A stretch of DNA of 45,185 bases from Shewanella violacea DSS12 (GCF_000091325.1 NC_014012.1:3125314-3170498), one strand, 5' to 3'. Positions 19,921-31,021 are shown, numbered from the stretch's first letter. Program-made: numbers and translations. The notes: generated by a model not told the origin, from the sequence alone.

Positions 19921-22383
19921 CTACATATTGACAGTGATATTCGCAACTGTGGTTATTGTTCCCCCCATTCCCGTCGTATTCCCCGGAGTCTCAACACTAA
20001 TGGTCATAACTCCATCTTCAGGAGTATCTGGTCCCTTAATGGCAATCACTGGACATCTGGCCCCATTACTATTATCTAATGGCCAAATAATAGGAGTCGT
20101 AGAGACGACACTGCCGACAGAGGTAACCGCTAAAATTTGGCTACCTGACGGCATAGGCTGATTGTGTAAGTCAGATATACAAAGCTCCACATAGCCTATG
20201 CTTTTTGCAAGTAGATCTAAAACATTAGCACTTGAATCTGCAGCGCCATCTGCATCAGTAATTATTGGCTGAGAAGCAATGGCTGTACTACCAGACATAA
20301 CGAGTACCAAACTTCTTCTCACATAGGTACTGGTACTTAAGCCCATTTCAGATGCACAAGCCACATGGGGAGCATCGACTGAACAAAGTACGCCGTTATA
20401 CACTCCGTCTTCTAGATCAAATACTCCTCCACCATCGAAATCGATAAGCTCTTCTAAAGCGCCACCACCAACCCCAGCACCCTGGGCAGGATTAAATAAG
20501 CCATCTTCATTAAAATCTTCGAAAGGCTCAGCGAGATCAAAAGGTAAGCCAGCAGTATTTAGCCCGTTAAAAGCAACAACTTCACTGGCATCGAATCGAC
20601 CGTTACCATTGGTATCGGCAAATGACTCTTCACCATTGGCTGTCGCAGTCACGGTGACACGTCCACCTATTGGCTGACCAAGATAATAATTTTCTCTCAC
20701 ATCATAATACTGAAAATTCTGTGGGTCACCCGCCGGAACCGCTAAAGCAGCGACTTCAGCACCAATTGGGCGTGGGCTCTTACTCTGCCAAATTACGCTA
20801 CAGCCACCATCGACTGTGACACAAGAATCCTGAATATCACCACCTTCGGTTCTGAACGTCACTGAGGTGCCATTTGGCACACGGTTGTTAAACGCATCGG
20901 ATAATCGTGCGGTTATCTTGACTTCAGTTCCCTCTAAATTCCATCCTTCAGGATTAAGGTTTGAAGCAGAGAGAGAAAAACTGTCTTGGTCTGGAATACC
21001 TGTGGTGACAACAAGCTCAGTAGATTGACTGGATATAACAGGGTCAGATCCATTGATTGTACCCGTTACACGAATAACCGTAGCCACAGTACCTGAACGT
21101 ATAACAGTTTGTACTAAACCTTGATCATTGGTTGTAGCAGTTAAGGGATCGAAAGTAATTCCACCGACACTTGTGTTTAGCTTGAAATCAACCAGTTGAT
21201 TGCTCACAGGCAATGCATTGGTATCTAAAACTTTAAATACCACAGTAGAAGACTCTGGCAAGCCAGTTCCTAAGAGACCAATTTTTGAAGGAGCCACTGA
21301 CTCGAATACAATGCTACCAATACTGGCTGGTAAGATATTAATACTGGTGCTTGCAGATAAACTCAAACCGCCGGCATTAGCAGTCACGTTAATTTGATCG
21401 TCACCACTACAACCTTGTGCCAGGTAAGTACTCGATGCCAGCCCGTTAACCGCGGTAACAGGATTACTTAAGATAGCTTGAGGAGTCGGAAAAGATGCAC
21501 ACGTTGAAGTGAAATTAACTTCAACGGGTTGAGTAAATGGATTTCCATCGCCATCTTGAAGCTTCACCGAAATCGTCGCCGTACCACCTGCAGACAACTG
21601 AGTCGTTGATATTGACGCAATGCCTACAGCAAATGGATCGCCACTGCCCATAAATACATTAGTTGCACCAACGACGACAATAGCCTCGCCTTCTTCACCT
21701 GTTTCAAGGGAAGCTACGACCTTACCAGCACCTAAATCAGTTCCAGCATAGATATCGACAATAGCAACACCATCGACTGTGACAGCCGCATCAACGGGAA
21801 TTTCACCTTTTATCGATGTGAATGTCACAATCACAGGTTTACTCGTGCCCGATACCGTAGCAACTAACTTGCCAGGCTTTGTTGTCGAGATTGTGTCGGT
21901 AGCATTTCCGGCAACATCAGTCAGAGTTAATACCACTAAGGCTCCGCCACCAGCTTCACCACCGTCTCCGGCCATATTAAAGCCTATGGAGACTGGACCA
22001 CTGACCGTATTGGCAACGCTAGCTTCTACATTACCAGCACCTTGTACATTTGATGTTGCCAGCTCTATGGTTGCAACGCCATCAGAATTGGTGAGAGCTG
22101 TGCCTGTTCCAGGGGTAAATGAGCCAAGAGTTGGATCGGAAAGCGTAAAAGTCACCAATACCCCCGACATCAAGCCTGTTGCTGAACTCGTGACCGTTGC
22201 GGATACTGACGCTGGTGTCAGCGCGCTTATGTTTGCATTGGAAATTGACAATGAAATTAAAACAGTTTCTTCACCCGGTGCTGGATCGGGATCTAGTGGG
22301 TCCGCAATATCTCCTCCTCCACTACAGGCGACCATGAAAAACGACCATAAAAATACGATAAAAGACTTGTAAACTGACTTCAT
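19921..22383 (-). CDS. Large lipoprotein with tandem bacterial Ig-like (Big_1) domains
   Basis: ATG at 22383 has AGGGAG 6 nt upstream and begins a lipoprotein signal with lipobox MVAC (Cys near residue 20), followed by GGGD and a Pro/Asp linker. The aspartates after the Cys do not include position +2, so outer-membrane sorting is expected. About five Ig-like modules of 80-110 residues follow (LSISNANISA, GIASISTTQLSAGG, FSLSASNLNPEG and others), with invasin-type T(N)xxGxA endings. Three EF-hand-like loops lie at about 590-601 (DTNGNGRFDASE), 623-631 (DFNEDGLFN) and 648-659 (DFDGGGVFDLED), suggesting calcium binding. A probable cell-surface protein of 820 residues. No enzymatic domain is seen. 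Confidence 0.85.
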   Translation of the reverse strand: MKSVYKSFIVFLWSFFMVACSGGGDIADPLDPDPAPGEETVLISLSISNANISALTPASVSATVTSSATGLMSGVLVTFTLSDPTLGSFTPGTGTALTNSDGVATIELATSNVQGAGNVEASVANTVSGPVSIGFNMAGDGGEAGGGALVVLTLTDVAGNATDTISTTKPGKLVATVSGTSKPVIVTFTSIKGEIPVDAAVTVDGVAIVDIYAGTDLGAGKVVASLETGEEGEAIVVVGATNVFMGSGDPFAVGIASISTTQLSAGGTATISVKLQDGDGNPFTQPVEVNFTSTCASFPTPQAILSNPVTAVNGLASSTYLAQGCSGDDQINVTANAGGLSLSASTSINILPASIGSIVFESVAPSKIGLLGTGLPESSTVVFKVLDTNALPVSNQLVDFKLNTSVGGITFDPLTATTNDQGLVQTVIRSGTVATVIRVTGTINGSDPVISSQSTELVVTTGIPDQDSFSLSASNLNPEGWNLEGTEVKITARLSDAFNNRVPNGTSVTFRTEGGDIQDSCVTVDGGCSVIWQSKSPRPIGAEVAALAVPAGDPQNFQYYDVRENYYLGQPIGGRVTVTATANGEESFADTNGNGRFDASEVVAFNGLNTAGLPFDLAEPFEDFNEDGLFNPAQGAGVGGGALEELIDFDGGGVFDLEDGVYNGVLCSVDAPHVACASEMGLSTSTYVRRSLVLVMSGSTAIASQPIITDADGAADSSANVLDLLAKSIGYVELCISDLHNQPMPSGSQILAVTSVGSVVSTTPIIWPLDNSNGARCPVIAIKGPDTPEDGVMTISVETPGNTTGMGGTITTVANITVNM

Positions 22384-22600
22384 GTCAGACTCCCTGTTAC
22401 TCAATATGTAATTTTAAGCGAGGCGCTCATTACTTATAGGACAAGATTACATAATTTTCCTGTTACTTATCCATAACTTTATTGATTTATTCCACCAAAG
22501 TCACAAAAAAGTTTAACTCTTATATCGTTTCATCAATCTTCGTTTCTTGTTAGGCTTACCACCGCAAATTGAAAAGCATAATAATTATACAGGAAGCACT

Positions 22601-23923
22601 ATGGCTGTAACTCAAGCAAAAAAACTCGGACTCACGAGTAAAATTCTTATTGGTATGGGTGGAGGTATTCTATTTGGATTACTGCTCAGAAACCTTTTCC
22701 CCGAAAGCACATTTATAGACGAATACATCACCCAAGGTTTCTTACATGTCATTGGCACCATATTCGTCTCAGGATTGAAAATGTTAGTGGTGCCTTTGGT
22801 ATTTATTTCATTGGTATGTGGTACATGTTCACTGAGTGATCCATCCAAGCTAGGCAGACTCGGTGGTAAGACCATCGCCTTCTATCTATTCACTACGGCC
22901 ATAGCCCTGTCTATGGCTATCTTAATTGCCATAATGATCCATCCGGGTAACGCATCACTGGTCAGTGAAGGCCTTAGCTTCAATGCAAAAGAAGCCCCTA
23001 GCCTTGCAGAAGTGATCATCAACATAGTGCCTACAAACCCACTTCAGGCAATGAGTGAAGGCAACATGCTTCAAATCATCCTATTTGCGGTGATATTTGG
23101 TTTTGCTATCTCTCATATTGGTGAACGAGGAAAACGCGTTGCAGCCCTGTTTAACGACCTTAATGAAGTGATAATGAGGGTAGTTACCCTTATCATGCAA
23201 CTTGCGCCATATGGTGTGTTTGCCTTGATGGCAAAACTGGCACTCACTTTGGGTCTCGAAACCTTCGGCAGTGTATTGAAATACTTCTTTGTCGTCTTAG
23301 GTGTCTTGTTACTTCACGGATTCCTTGTTTACCCAAGCTTGCTTAAAGTGTTCTCAGGCTTAAACCCCTTTACCTTCATCCGCAAGATGCGTGATGTTCA
23401 GCTATTTGCTTTCAGTACGGCAAGTTCAAACGCAACCTTGCCAGTGACCATAGAAACAGCCGAACATAGACTCGGTGTCGACAATAAAATCGCTTCATTT
23501 ACCTTGCCTCTTGGTGCCACCATTAACATGGACGGTACCGCCATCATGCAAGGTGTTGCTACGGTATTTATCGCTCAGGTTTATGGTGTCGACTTAACCA
23601 TCACAGACTATGCCATGGTCGTTGTAACTGCGACGCTTGCATCTATCGGTACCGCAGGCGTACCTGGTGTCGGTCTTATTATGTTAGCCATGGTACTTAA
23701 TCAGGTGGGTCTTCCTGTCGAAGGCATCTCGCTGATCATAGGTGTCGATAGACTACTCGACATGGTCCGCACCGCAGTCAATGTCACCGGCGACACAGTT
23801 GCCACTGTGGTTATCGCTAAGTCTGAGGGGGGCCTCAATGAAGAGATCTTTAACGATACCCAAGCAGGAAAGACTGCCGGTAGTTTCAGAGAGCAAGTAA
23901 AAGGGCCTGAAATCCAGTCCTAG
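22601..23923 (+). CDS. Dicarboxylate/amino-acid:cation symporter (DAACS family)
   Basis: The 440-residue protein has the glutamate-transporter fold: hairpin 1 with STASSNATLPVTIE, transmembrane 7 NMDGTAIMQG, hairpin 2 with GTAGVPGVG and transmembrane 8 DRLLDMVRTAVNVTGD. In Glt-Ph the arginine of DxxRT binds the acidic side chain. Its presence here points to glutamate, aspartate or C4-dicarboxylates rather than neutral amino acids, with Na+ or H+ coupling not decided. ATG at 22601 has AGGAAG 5 nt before; an upstream in-frame start at 22547 lacks one. It is divergent from the Ig-like lipoprotein gene. Confidence 0.93.
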   Translation: MAVTQAKKLGLTSKILIGMGGGILFGLLLRNLFPESTFIDEYITQGFLHVIGTIFVSGLKMLVVPLVFISLVCGTCSLSDPSKLGRLGGKTIAFYLFTTAIALSMAILIAIMIHPGNASLVSEGLSFNAKEAPSLAEVIINIVPTNPLQAMSEGNMLQIILFAVIFGFAISHIGERGKRVAALFNDLNEVIMRVVTLIMQLAPYGVFALMAKLALTLGLETFGSVLKYFFVVLGVLLLHGFLVYPSLLKVFSGLNPFTFIRKMRDVQLFAFSTASSNATLPVTIETAEHRLGVDNKIASFTLPLGATINMDGTAIMQGVATVFIAQVYGVDLTITDYAMVVVTATLASIGTAGVPGVGLIMLAMVLNQVGLPVEGISLIIGVDRLLDMVRTAVNVTGDTVATVVIAKSEGGLNEEIFNDTQAGKTAGSFREQVKGPEIQS

Positions 23924-23937
23924 CACATGTCATATTC

Positions 23938-23959
23938 AGGGTGCCCTACAGGGCACCCT
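23938..23959. terminator. GC-rich hairpin after the symporter
   Basis: AGGGTGCCC and GGGCACCCT pair around TACA, 14 bp after the stop. No T run follows, so it is an incomplete terminator. Confidence 0.55.
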
Positions 23960-23972
23960 AGACATCACAACC

Positions 23973-24246
23973 CAGGCTTTAATCCGTGACCTACACGGAA
24001 GTAAGAAATGCCCTAATGATGCCGGGAGTATCCTCGGCACATGGCGCTCTTTAAGAAAAGTACATAAGTGTTCCAGACACAAGGCAGGTTTTAAACCGTG
24101 ACCTACAAGGAAGTAGGAAATGCCGTAATGATGCCGGGAGCATCGTCGGCACATGGCGCTCTTTAAGAATAGATTGCTTAAGTGTTCCAAACACAACGCA
24201 GGTTTTAAACCGTCCATGGAAACCTGCATAATTGTTCCAGACACAA
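23973..24246. repeat. Tandem repeat of 112-114 bp, 2.4 copies
   Basis: Copies start at 23973, 24085 and 24199 with CAGG(C/T)TTTAA(A/T)CCGT. The first two are near-complete (112 and 114 bp, few differences); the third lacks the middle and forms a short inverted repeat GCAGGTTT/AAACCTGC. Each full unit contains TGATGCCGGGAG...CGGCACATGGCGCTCTTTAAGAA with a GCCG/CGGC hairpin and ends AAGTGTTCCA(G/A)ACACAA. On the minus strand they give a repetitive frame (GLKPALCLEHL) that I regard as non-coding. It looks like a dispersed repeat family rather than a gene-end copy. Confidence 0.9.
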
Positions 24247-24272
24247 AAAGGCGTCCAATTGGACGCCTTTTT
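24245..24272. terminator. Bidirectional terminator between the symporter repeats and gsk
   Basis: AAAAAGGCGTCC and GGACGCCTTTTT form a perfect 12-bp stem around AATT. It lies 39 bp after the gsk stop and also closes the plus-strand unit. Confidence 0.95.
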
Positions 24273-24311
24273 TATGTTTGCTTGTTAACAGGTTTATTCG
24301 TTATAAGAGAG

Positions 24312-25616
24312 TTATCTCTCCCAGTATACCTCTTCTAGGCTGTCTTCACGTTCAGGCAAGCCACGTGACAGACGCGGACTGTGCTGTGCTAATACCTCAT
24401 AGGCAACACGGTTAGCATACTTACAGATCTGTGAGAATGAGGAGTAACATAGGCCATCACGCTTATGTTTACTAGATCCTGGCACATTGGCCTTATGGAA
24501 GGTGTTCGACGCAAGATCATGCAAGAGTGCAGACAGTGCACCGTCACCAGCACCATTGGTGTTACGAATTTTCTCTGGGCCGCCCATATAGGGTGAGATG
24601 TGGGCGTAGACCTTAATCGGCTCATCACAGGCCGATTTAAGCTTAGGGCGTGAGAATTCATAGCGATTAAACTCAGGGATAGAGCCTGGTAACAGGGTAT
24701 TGCTGGTCACACGCTTTTCAGCATCTTCGGTATAGCCTGCCGTATAGAGGCCGATAGGGCCAGCAGTGGTCAATACCATATCACACAGCTCAAGGGCTGC
24801 TTCACTGGCCAGCAGCGGATCTTTAAAACCGGTAAGGGCTTCACCTTCATCTTCATTCATTGCCAGAATAGTCACATTCTCTAAGATAAAAGCTCTCCAC
24901 CAGCTAGGATCTTCTTCGATCAAGAAACGAGTACCTAAGGTCAGCACCACAGGAACTCCGACCTCTTTGGCATATTCAATCGCCGTTAAAGCCGCTTGGG
25001 TCATCTGGTCATCACCACTGGCTCTCATCAAGTAAGCCGTCAAAACCAGTGCCGATGCTCCTTGTACAAGATCTTTATCTATGTACTCAGGGGTTAATTT
25101 ATCCATCGAGCCCTTGCTGATGGCAAAAGTACGCTCACCACACTCAGATATCAGAGTGAAACAGCGGCCTATAGCACCATCAACGGGTTGTAGATAATTT
25201 AAATCGACCTTAGATGAAGTGTTACACAGATAACGATAGGCATAGCTGCCTACCTCAATATTATTACTCATCACACCAAATAACACAGATCTGTCATCGG
25301 CGAGAATAGAATAGTTGTGTACCGTATTACCTATGGTGCCACCGGCGAATTCATCACTGATTAAATTGTGTTGCTTCAACTCAGAATACAAAGCATGGGC
25401 ATTAGCGTCATCAATCAGAGTAGAAGAGCCTTTAGGAAGTTTATATCGCTCGAGAAGTTCATCGGCGACTTTAGCCTCTATGTCCACCAAGGTCTGATCG
25501 ATCCCGGTAATATAAGTGGGGAATCTAAGCGGTTGCTGAGTGAGCTGAGCCAATAACGGGTCACGGTTTTGGACGGGGAAATAGTGCTTGGACTTTCGTT
25601 GACCTGGAAACTTCAT
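24312..25616 (-). CDS. gsk: Gsk, inosine-guanosine kinase
   Basis: Gsk phosphorylates inosine and guanosine to IMP and GMP in purine salvage. The 434-residue length is that of E. coli Gsk, and the N terminus MKFPGQRKSKHYFPV is diagnostic. The PfkB-family ATP/substrate motif NTNGAGDGALSALL carries the catalytic base Asp358, and GGTIGNTVHNYS is the substrate-side glycine motif. It follows hemH on the same strand, but a terminator lies between them, so it probably has its own promoter in 25617-25690. Confidence 0.96.
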   Translation of the reverse strand: MKFPGQRKSKHYFPVQNRDPLLAQLTQQPLRFPTYITGIDQTLVDIEAKVADELLERYKLPKGSSTLIDDANAHALYSELKQHNLISDEFAGGTIGNTVHNYSILADDRSVLFGVMSNNIEVGSYAYRYLCNTSSKVDLNYLQPVDGAIGRCFTLISECGERTFAISKGSMDKLTPEYIDKDLVQGASALVLTAYLMRASGDDQMTQAALTAIEYAKEVGVPVVLTLGTRFLIEEDPSWWRAFILENVTILAMNEDEGEALTGFKDPLLASEAALELCDMVLTTAGPIGLYTAGYTEDAEKRVTSNTLLPGSIPEFNRYEFSRPKLKSACDEPIKVYAHISPYMGGPEKIRNTNGAGDGALSALLHDLASNTFHKANVPGSSKHKRDGLCYSSFSQICKYANRVAYEVLAQHSPRLSRGLPEREDSLEEVYWER

Positions 25617-25696
25617 TGTGTGCTCTCAACCTTTGGCAACATACTGGAGACCGATTAAAATAAATCGACCATAACGGAAATATAGTTCAAAAAAAC

Positions 25697-25717
25697 TGGC
25701 TCTATCAATCAGAGCCA
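25697..25717 (-). terminator. Terminator of hemH
   Basis: On the minus strand TGGCTCT and AGAGCCA pair around GATTGAT and are followed by GTTTTTTTG, about 120 bp after the hemH stop. Confidence 0.88.
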
Positions 25718-25838
25718 ATATAAACGGCGGCAGATCCTACCACACGCAGTGATATACGCCAGTATCCGCTAGAGTATTTCCCCTTTTTAGGGATAGATTT
25801 TGAGAGTCTGATGCTGTTTGCTCAGTTCTAACACAAAG

Positions 25839-26840
25839 TTAGCACCAACCTTGGCTCTGCTGCTTCACTAATGTCACTAACAGCGCCATATGTGCAGGAT
25901 TAGTATTAAGGCAAGGAATGCACTCATATCTCTCTCCCCCAGCGTTAATGAACGTCTCTTTACCGCCGATAGAAAGCTCTTCTAGTGTTTCTAGACAATC
26001 TGCCGCAAAAGCTGGGCTGATAATATCCACCGATTTAACCCCTTGAGCCGGCAAAGAAATCAATGTCTTGTCGGTCTGCGGTGTGAGCCACTCCTCTTTA
26101 CCAAATATCGACTGGTAACAAAGCTGCCATTGGTCCTGGTTTAAACCCAGTTCTTTGGCCAAAAGCTCAGAGGTTTTCTCGCAATGCTGCTGATAAGGAT
26201 CGCCCTCAGTCACATATCTAACCGGGATCCCATGAAATGACATCAAGAGTCTGTCGGCTTGTCCATGCTGCTCCCAATGGGATTTAACCGAACTGGCCAA
26301 GGCCGAAATATAGCCAGGGTGCTGATAATATTCTTTGTTCATACGGGTTTCAGGGACTTCTCTCCATCCCTTAAATTCAGTGGCTATGGCATCTGACACT
26401 GCCGCCACGGTTGAGCAAGAATATTGAGGGTATAGAGGCAGAATGATAATTCTTTTGGCCCCTTGTGACTTGAGTTTATCCAGCCCCGAAGTCAGTGAAG
26501 GCGTGCCATAAGTCATACCCAGTTCCACTGGTATGCTCTGGCCGAACTCTTGCGCTAACATGCTGGTGAGTTGCTCTCTTTGACGCTGGCTCACCACCAT
26601 CAAGGGCGAGCCTTCATCCCACCATATGGACTGGTAGAGTTTTGCCACCTTAGACGGGCGAAAGTTAAGTATAACGCCGTTGAGAATAGGCTTCCAAATA
26701 AGGGGGTTAAGGTCGACGACTCTGGGGTCGCTCAAGAACTGCTTTAGAAATGAACGTACATCTTTTGTCGTTGGTGTATCGGGTGTCCCTAAGTTAACCA
26801 GAAGCACACCGAATGCTGGGGTAGTTTTGCTCAAAATCAC
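25839..26840 (-). CDS. hemH: Ferrochelatase
   Basis: HemH inserts iron into protoporphyrin IX, the last step of haem synthesis. The 333-residue protein has LLVNLGTPDTP, the metal-site histidine His203 in MSFHGIP, and SPAFAADCLETLEEL with the catalytic glutamate. The start is uncertain: GTG at 26840 lies right after an AAGAGAG element, whereas TTG at 26834 would be better spaced; homology does not separate them. Its place between adk and gsk is the conserved gammaproteobacterial order. Shewanella species often have a second hemH elsewhere. Confidence 0.95.
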   Translation of the reverse strand: MILSKTTPAFGVLLVNLGTPDTPTTKDVRSFLKQFLSDPRVVDLNPLIWKPILNGVILNFRPSKVAKLYQSIWWDEGSPLMVVSQRQREQLTSMLAQEFGQSIPVELGMTYGTPSLTSGLDKLKSQGAKRIIILPLYPQYSCSTVAAVSDAIATEFKGWREVPETRMNKEYYQHPGYISALASSVKSHWEQHGQADRLLMSFHGIPVRYVTEGDPYQQHCEKTSELLAKELGLNQDQWQLCYQSIFGKEEWLTPQTDKTLISLPAQGVKSVDIISPAFAADCLETLEELSIGGKETFINAGGERYECIPCLNTNPAHMALLVTLVKQQSQGWC

Positions 26841-27006
26841 TCTCTTATAATGTCGATACGCTCTAGGGTCAGTTGACCTTTTATGGTTATTTTTACAGCC
26901 AGTTGTTGAGCTTTACTCTTTTTAATCAGCGAGTAAGGCTAAGATTTTGTAGTCTAGTTATTCTAGATAAACAAGCCCTAGGCTAACATTCAAAATCATA
27001 TAAAAA

Positions 27007-27026
27007 AAGCCCACCTAAGTGAGCTT
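27007..27026 (-). terminator. Terminator of adk
   Basis: On the minus strand AAGCTCAC and GTGGGCTT pair around TTAG (one T-G pair), followed by a run of T, 48 bp after the adk stop. Confidence 0.9.
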
Positions 27027-27073
27027 CTTAAAATATGAGAACTGGCTCATACACTGACAAGGATCAGATACTT

Positions 27074-28018
<945 letters not shown>

Positions 28019-28864
28019 TCAATATAATAAACTGTACAACTTACGGCGATATTGATTCGCCAGTTGATTTCCTTGGCCTAATGCGGTCAAGATTTCCAGA
28101 AACAGCTTTTTAGCATCGCCATTCTCAATCGAAATATCTTTAGATAGAGGAGCAAATAGAAGTGCTAAGGCTTCCTCATCTCTTTTCGCCTGATGCAGCG
28201 CCTTAACCAGGTCTAATAATATTGAGATATTATCTGGTTCAATATCACAAGCTTGCTGTAATTGACGAATTTCCGGGGTATCGGCCGCATCGAGGGCCAG
28301 TGCCAATTTTGCTTTCAGAGTTTGATAGTAGCTATCCTGATCCGCAAGGCCGACACTGTCTAGCAACTCACCCGCTAAGGTTAAATCACCCGCCATCAGC
28401 TCTGCATCGGCATACACTAAGGCAATTTCAGCATTGGGTGATTCACTGTAAGCATCCCTTAACAAGTGAAGCGCCGCTTTAAAATCTTCATCCACCAGAA
28501 GTGCCTTAGCTTGATTTAGCTTAAGCTGCCACTGCGCCGGAAGATGCTTATCTAACATCTCGGTGATTTGCCTCTCATCCTGCAAACCCGCAAAACCATC
28601 TATAGGTTTGCCTTCACTGAGCACTAAAGTCGTGGGGACATTTTGAATTTGAAAATAGTTGGCTATCTCCATCTCGCTGTCACAATCGATTTTGGCTAAT
28701 ACAAAACGGCCAGCTTGTTTCTGAGCCATGGAGATCAATGTCTGACTTAAAGTGATACTTTCCGGACTTTGATTAGACCAGAAACACAGCACAACAACTT
28801 GCTCTGCCGATGCATCGACGACTTGCTGAATATTCTCTTTCGTTAGATCTAGAACAGTTTCCAT
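28019..28864 (-). CDS. ybbN: YbbN/CnoX-type thioredoxin-fold co-chaperone without active cysteines
   Basis: Residues 1-110 form a thioredoxin fold (VVVLCFWSNQSPES, NVPTTLVL with the cis-proline), and residues 115-281 are TPR-like helices, the architecture of YbbN/CnoX. In E. coli CnoX is a chaperedoxin that protects clients from chlorine-type oxidants and hands them to GroEL and DnaK. The active-site CxxC is replaced by Ser30-Asn-Gln-Ser33, so thiol oxidoreductase activity is excluded. AGGA precedes ATG by 5 nt. It sits directly behind htpG, among chaperone genes, but a terminator separates them. Confidence 0.9.
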   Translation of the reverse strand: METVLDLTKENIQQVVDASAEQVVVLCFWSNQSPESITLSQTLISMAQKQAGRFVLAKIDCDSEMEIANYFQIQNVPTTLVLSEGKPIDGFAGLQDERQITEMLDKHLPAQWQLKLNQAKALLVDEDFKAALHLLRDAYSESPNAEIALVYADAELMAGDLTLAGELLDSVGLADQDSYYQTLKAKLALALDAADTPEIRQLQQACDIEPDNISILLDLVKALHQAKRDEEALALLFAPLSKDISIENGDAKKLFLEILTALGQGNQLANQYRRKLYSLLY

Positions 28865-28958
28865 AACAATCCTGTTATCTTTTTATACGAGTACTCATCT
28901 GGTTTCCACAAGGCTTGAGCCTTCCATGAGACACCCGATAAATGCCGCAGATATAAAA

Positions 28959-29004
28959 AAGGCAGAACCCTAATACAAGTAAACGGTACTAGATGCTCTG
29001 CCTT
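28959..29004 (-). terminator. Terminator of htpG
   Basis: On the minus strand AAGGCAGA pairs with TCTGCCTT across a 30-nt interior that can itself fold weakly, and TTTTTT follows, 19 bp after the htpG stop. Confidence 0.75.
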
Positions 29005-29022
29005 CACAATTACAATGACTTA

Positions 29023-30939
29023 TTAGTTAAGTTTAGCCAACAGCATCTGGTTCATCAGCTTAATGAAGGCTGAAGGATCTACCAGGCTGCCTTTCTCAGA
29101 TAACTGAGCCTGTTGCAGCAGTAAGTCAGTCCACTGAGCAAATACTTCCTCGTCTTGCTCATCATTAAGGCGCGCAACCAGAGGATGCTCAGGGTTAATC
29201 TCAAAAGTAGGCTTACTTTCTGGTACAGCTTGTCCGGCAGCTTCCATCAATTTAATCATCTGACTCGACATCTCACCTTCACCCGCCACAACACAAGCTG
29301 GGGTATCGGTAAGACGGCTAGTCACTTTCACTGCTGAGACCTTGTCACCCAGTGAATCTTTAACACGCTTCACCAAGTCTTCTGATTCAGTTTCCAACTT
29401 CTCTTGAGCTTCTTTTTCAGCAGCATCTTCAAGATCGCCAAGCTCAAGATCACCGCGTGTGACCGAATGTAACTGCTTACCATCGAAATCAGTAAGGTGG
29501 TTGATCAACCACTCATCGATGCGCTCAGACATCAAGAGTACTTCGATTCCTTTTTTACGTAACAGCTCAAGATGCGGGCTATTGGCAGCAGCTTCATGGC
29601 TATCGGCTACTATGTAATAGATCTTACTTTGGCCTTCCTTCATACGGCCGATGTAATCCGCAAGAGAAACTGTCGGTACAGCATCTTCTGTATGCGTCGA
29701 TGCAAAGCGTAACAAGCCGGCAATGCGTTCCTTGTTGACCATATCTTCGGCCGGGCCTTCTTTAAGCACCTGACCAAATTCAGCCCAGAATGTCTGATAT
29801 TTCTCAGCATCATTCTTAGCCAACTTCTCCAACATGCCAAGTGCACGCTTAGTCACAGCGGTACGCAGTGCCGATGTCACCTTGTTGTCTTGTAAGATTT
29901 CACGAGACACGTTCAATGGCAGATCGTTTGAGTCTATGAGACCTTGTACAAAACGCAGGTAACTTGGCATAAACTGCTCGGCATCATCCATTACGAATAC
30001 GCGCTGAACGAATAACTTAAGACCATGCTTACGGTCACGGTTCCACATATCCCAAGGCGCTTTGGCTGGGATGTACAGCAAGCTAGTGTATTCCTGCTTA
30101 CCTTCGACTCGGTTATGGCTCCACAACAATGGATCGGTAAAGTCGTGAGAAATATGCTTATAAAACTCTTGATACTCCTCTTTAGAGATATCGCTCTTGT
30201 TACGAGTCCAAAGTGCTGTCGCCTTGTTCATAGGCTTCCATGAACCTTCTACAGCAGCCACGGCTTCTTGATCATCTGACGCCTCAATCGCTGGCGTGCC
30301 TTCTTCGAACATCTCCACAGGGACTGAGATATGATCTGAGTATTTAGTGATGATAGAGCGCAGACGATATTCATCGGCAAACTCTTGCTCGTCTTTGCGA
30401 AGGTGCAAGACAATTTCTGTTCCGCGAGTCTCTTTAGTGATATTTTCTACGGTAAAGTCACCTTCACCTGCAGACTCCCACAACACGCCTTCATCGGCAC
30501 TGTGTCCTGCAGCACGAGTACGCACAGTGACCTTGTCGGCAACGATAAATGAAGAATAGAAACCCACACCAAACTGACCGATTAGTTGTGAATCCTTAGT
30601 GTCATCACCAGATAAGTTCTTGAAAAATTCTGCAGTGCCCGACTTAGCGATAGTACCTAAATGCTCAATAACACTGTCGCGGGTCATGCCAATACCGTTA
30701 TCGCTGATAGTGATAGTGCCTTTTTCTTTATCAGCACTGATACGCACACTCAACTCACCATCGCCTTCATAGAGGGCATCGTTAGTCAGTGCTTCATAAC
30801 GTAATTTATCTGCAGCATCGGCAGCGTTGGAGACCAATTCACGCAAGAAAATCTCTTTATTTGAATATAAAGAGTGAATCATCATATTTAGTAGTTGCTT
30901 GACTTCAGTTTGAAAGCCATGAGTTTCTTGTTGTGACAT
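29023..30939 (-). CDS. htpG: HtpG, bacterial Hsp90
   Basis: HtpG is the cytoplasmic ATP-dependent Hsp90 chaperone. The 638-residue length is typical. The N-terminal GHKL ATPase has [14 protein letters not shown] (ATP-site Asn), DNGIGMT and GQFGVGFYS. The middle domain has [17 protein letters not shown] and NVSREILQ with the catalytic arginine. The C-terminal dimerisation domain ends in [10 protein letters not shown], without the eukaryotic MEEVD. Its promoter is a near-perfect sigma-32 site, and both upstream recR and downstream ybbN are separated by terminators, so htpG is its own heat-shock unit. Confidence 0.98.
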   Translation of the reverse strand: MSQQETHGFQTEVKQLLNMMIHSLYSNKEIFLRELVSNAADAADKLRYEALTNDALYEGDGELSVRISADKEKGTITISDNGIGMTRDSVIEHLGTIAKSGTAEFFKNLSGDDTKDSQLIGQFGVGFYSSFIVADKVTVRTRAAGHSADEGVLWESAGEGDFTVENITKETRGTEIVLHLRKDEQEFADEYRLRSIITKYSDHISVPVEMFEEGTPAIEASDDQEAVAAVEGSWKPMNKATALWTRNKSDISKEEYQEFYKHISHDFTDPLLWSHNRVEGKQEYTSLLYIPAKAPWDMWNRDRKHGLKLFVQRVFVMDDAEQFMPSYLRFVQGLIDSNDLPLNVSREILQDNKVTSALRTAVTKRALGMLEKLAKNDAEKYQTFWAEFGQVLKEGPAEDMVNKERIAGLLRFASTHTEDAVPTVSLADYIGRMKEGQSKIYYIVADSHEAAANSPHLELLRKKGIEVLLMSERIDEWLINHLTDFDGKQLHSVTRGDLELGDLEDAAEKEAQEKLETESEDLVKRVKDSLGDKVSAVKVTSRLTDTPACVVAGEGEMSSQMIKLMEAAGQAVPESKPTFEINPEHPLVARLNDEQDEEVFAQWTDLLLQQAQLSEKGSLVDPSAFIKLMNQMLLAKLN

Positions 30940-31021
30940 GGTTTATTCCTTTATTGTATTGCACAAAGCCTAATTCTTAATGAACTTAGCTTTTACGCAG
31001 CAAAGTGCTTTATGAAAATAG

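Noticed and set aside
21779..22372. 197-codon plus-strand frame inside the Ig-like gene
   Set aside because: A shadow of the Thr/Val/Ala-rich Ig-like coding sequence.
23936..24244. Minus-strand frame of 102 codons with repeated GLKPALCLEHL
   Set aside because: It lies wholly in the tandem repeat and its period follows the DNA repeat; no ribosome site or domain.
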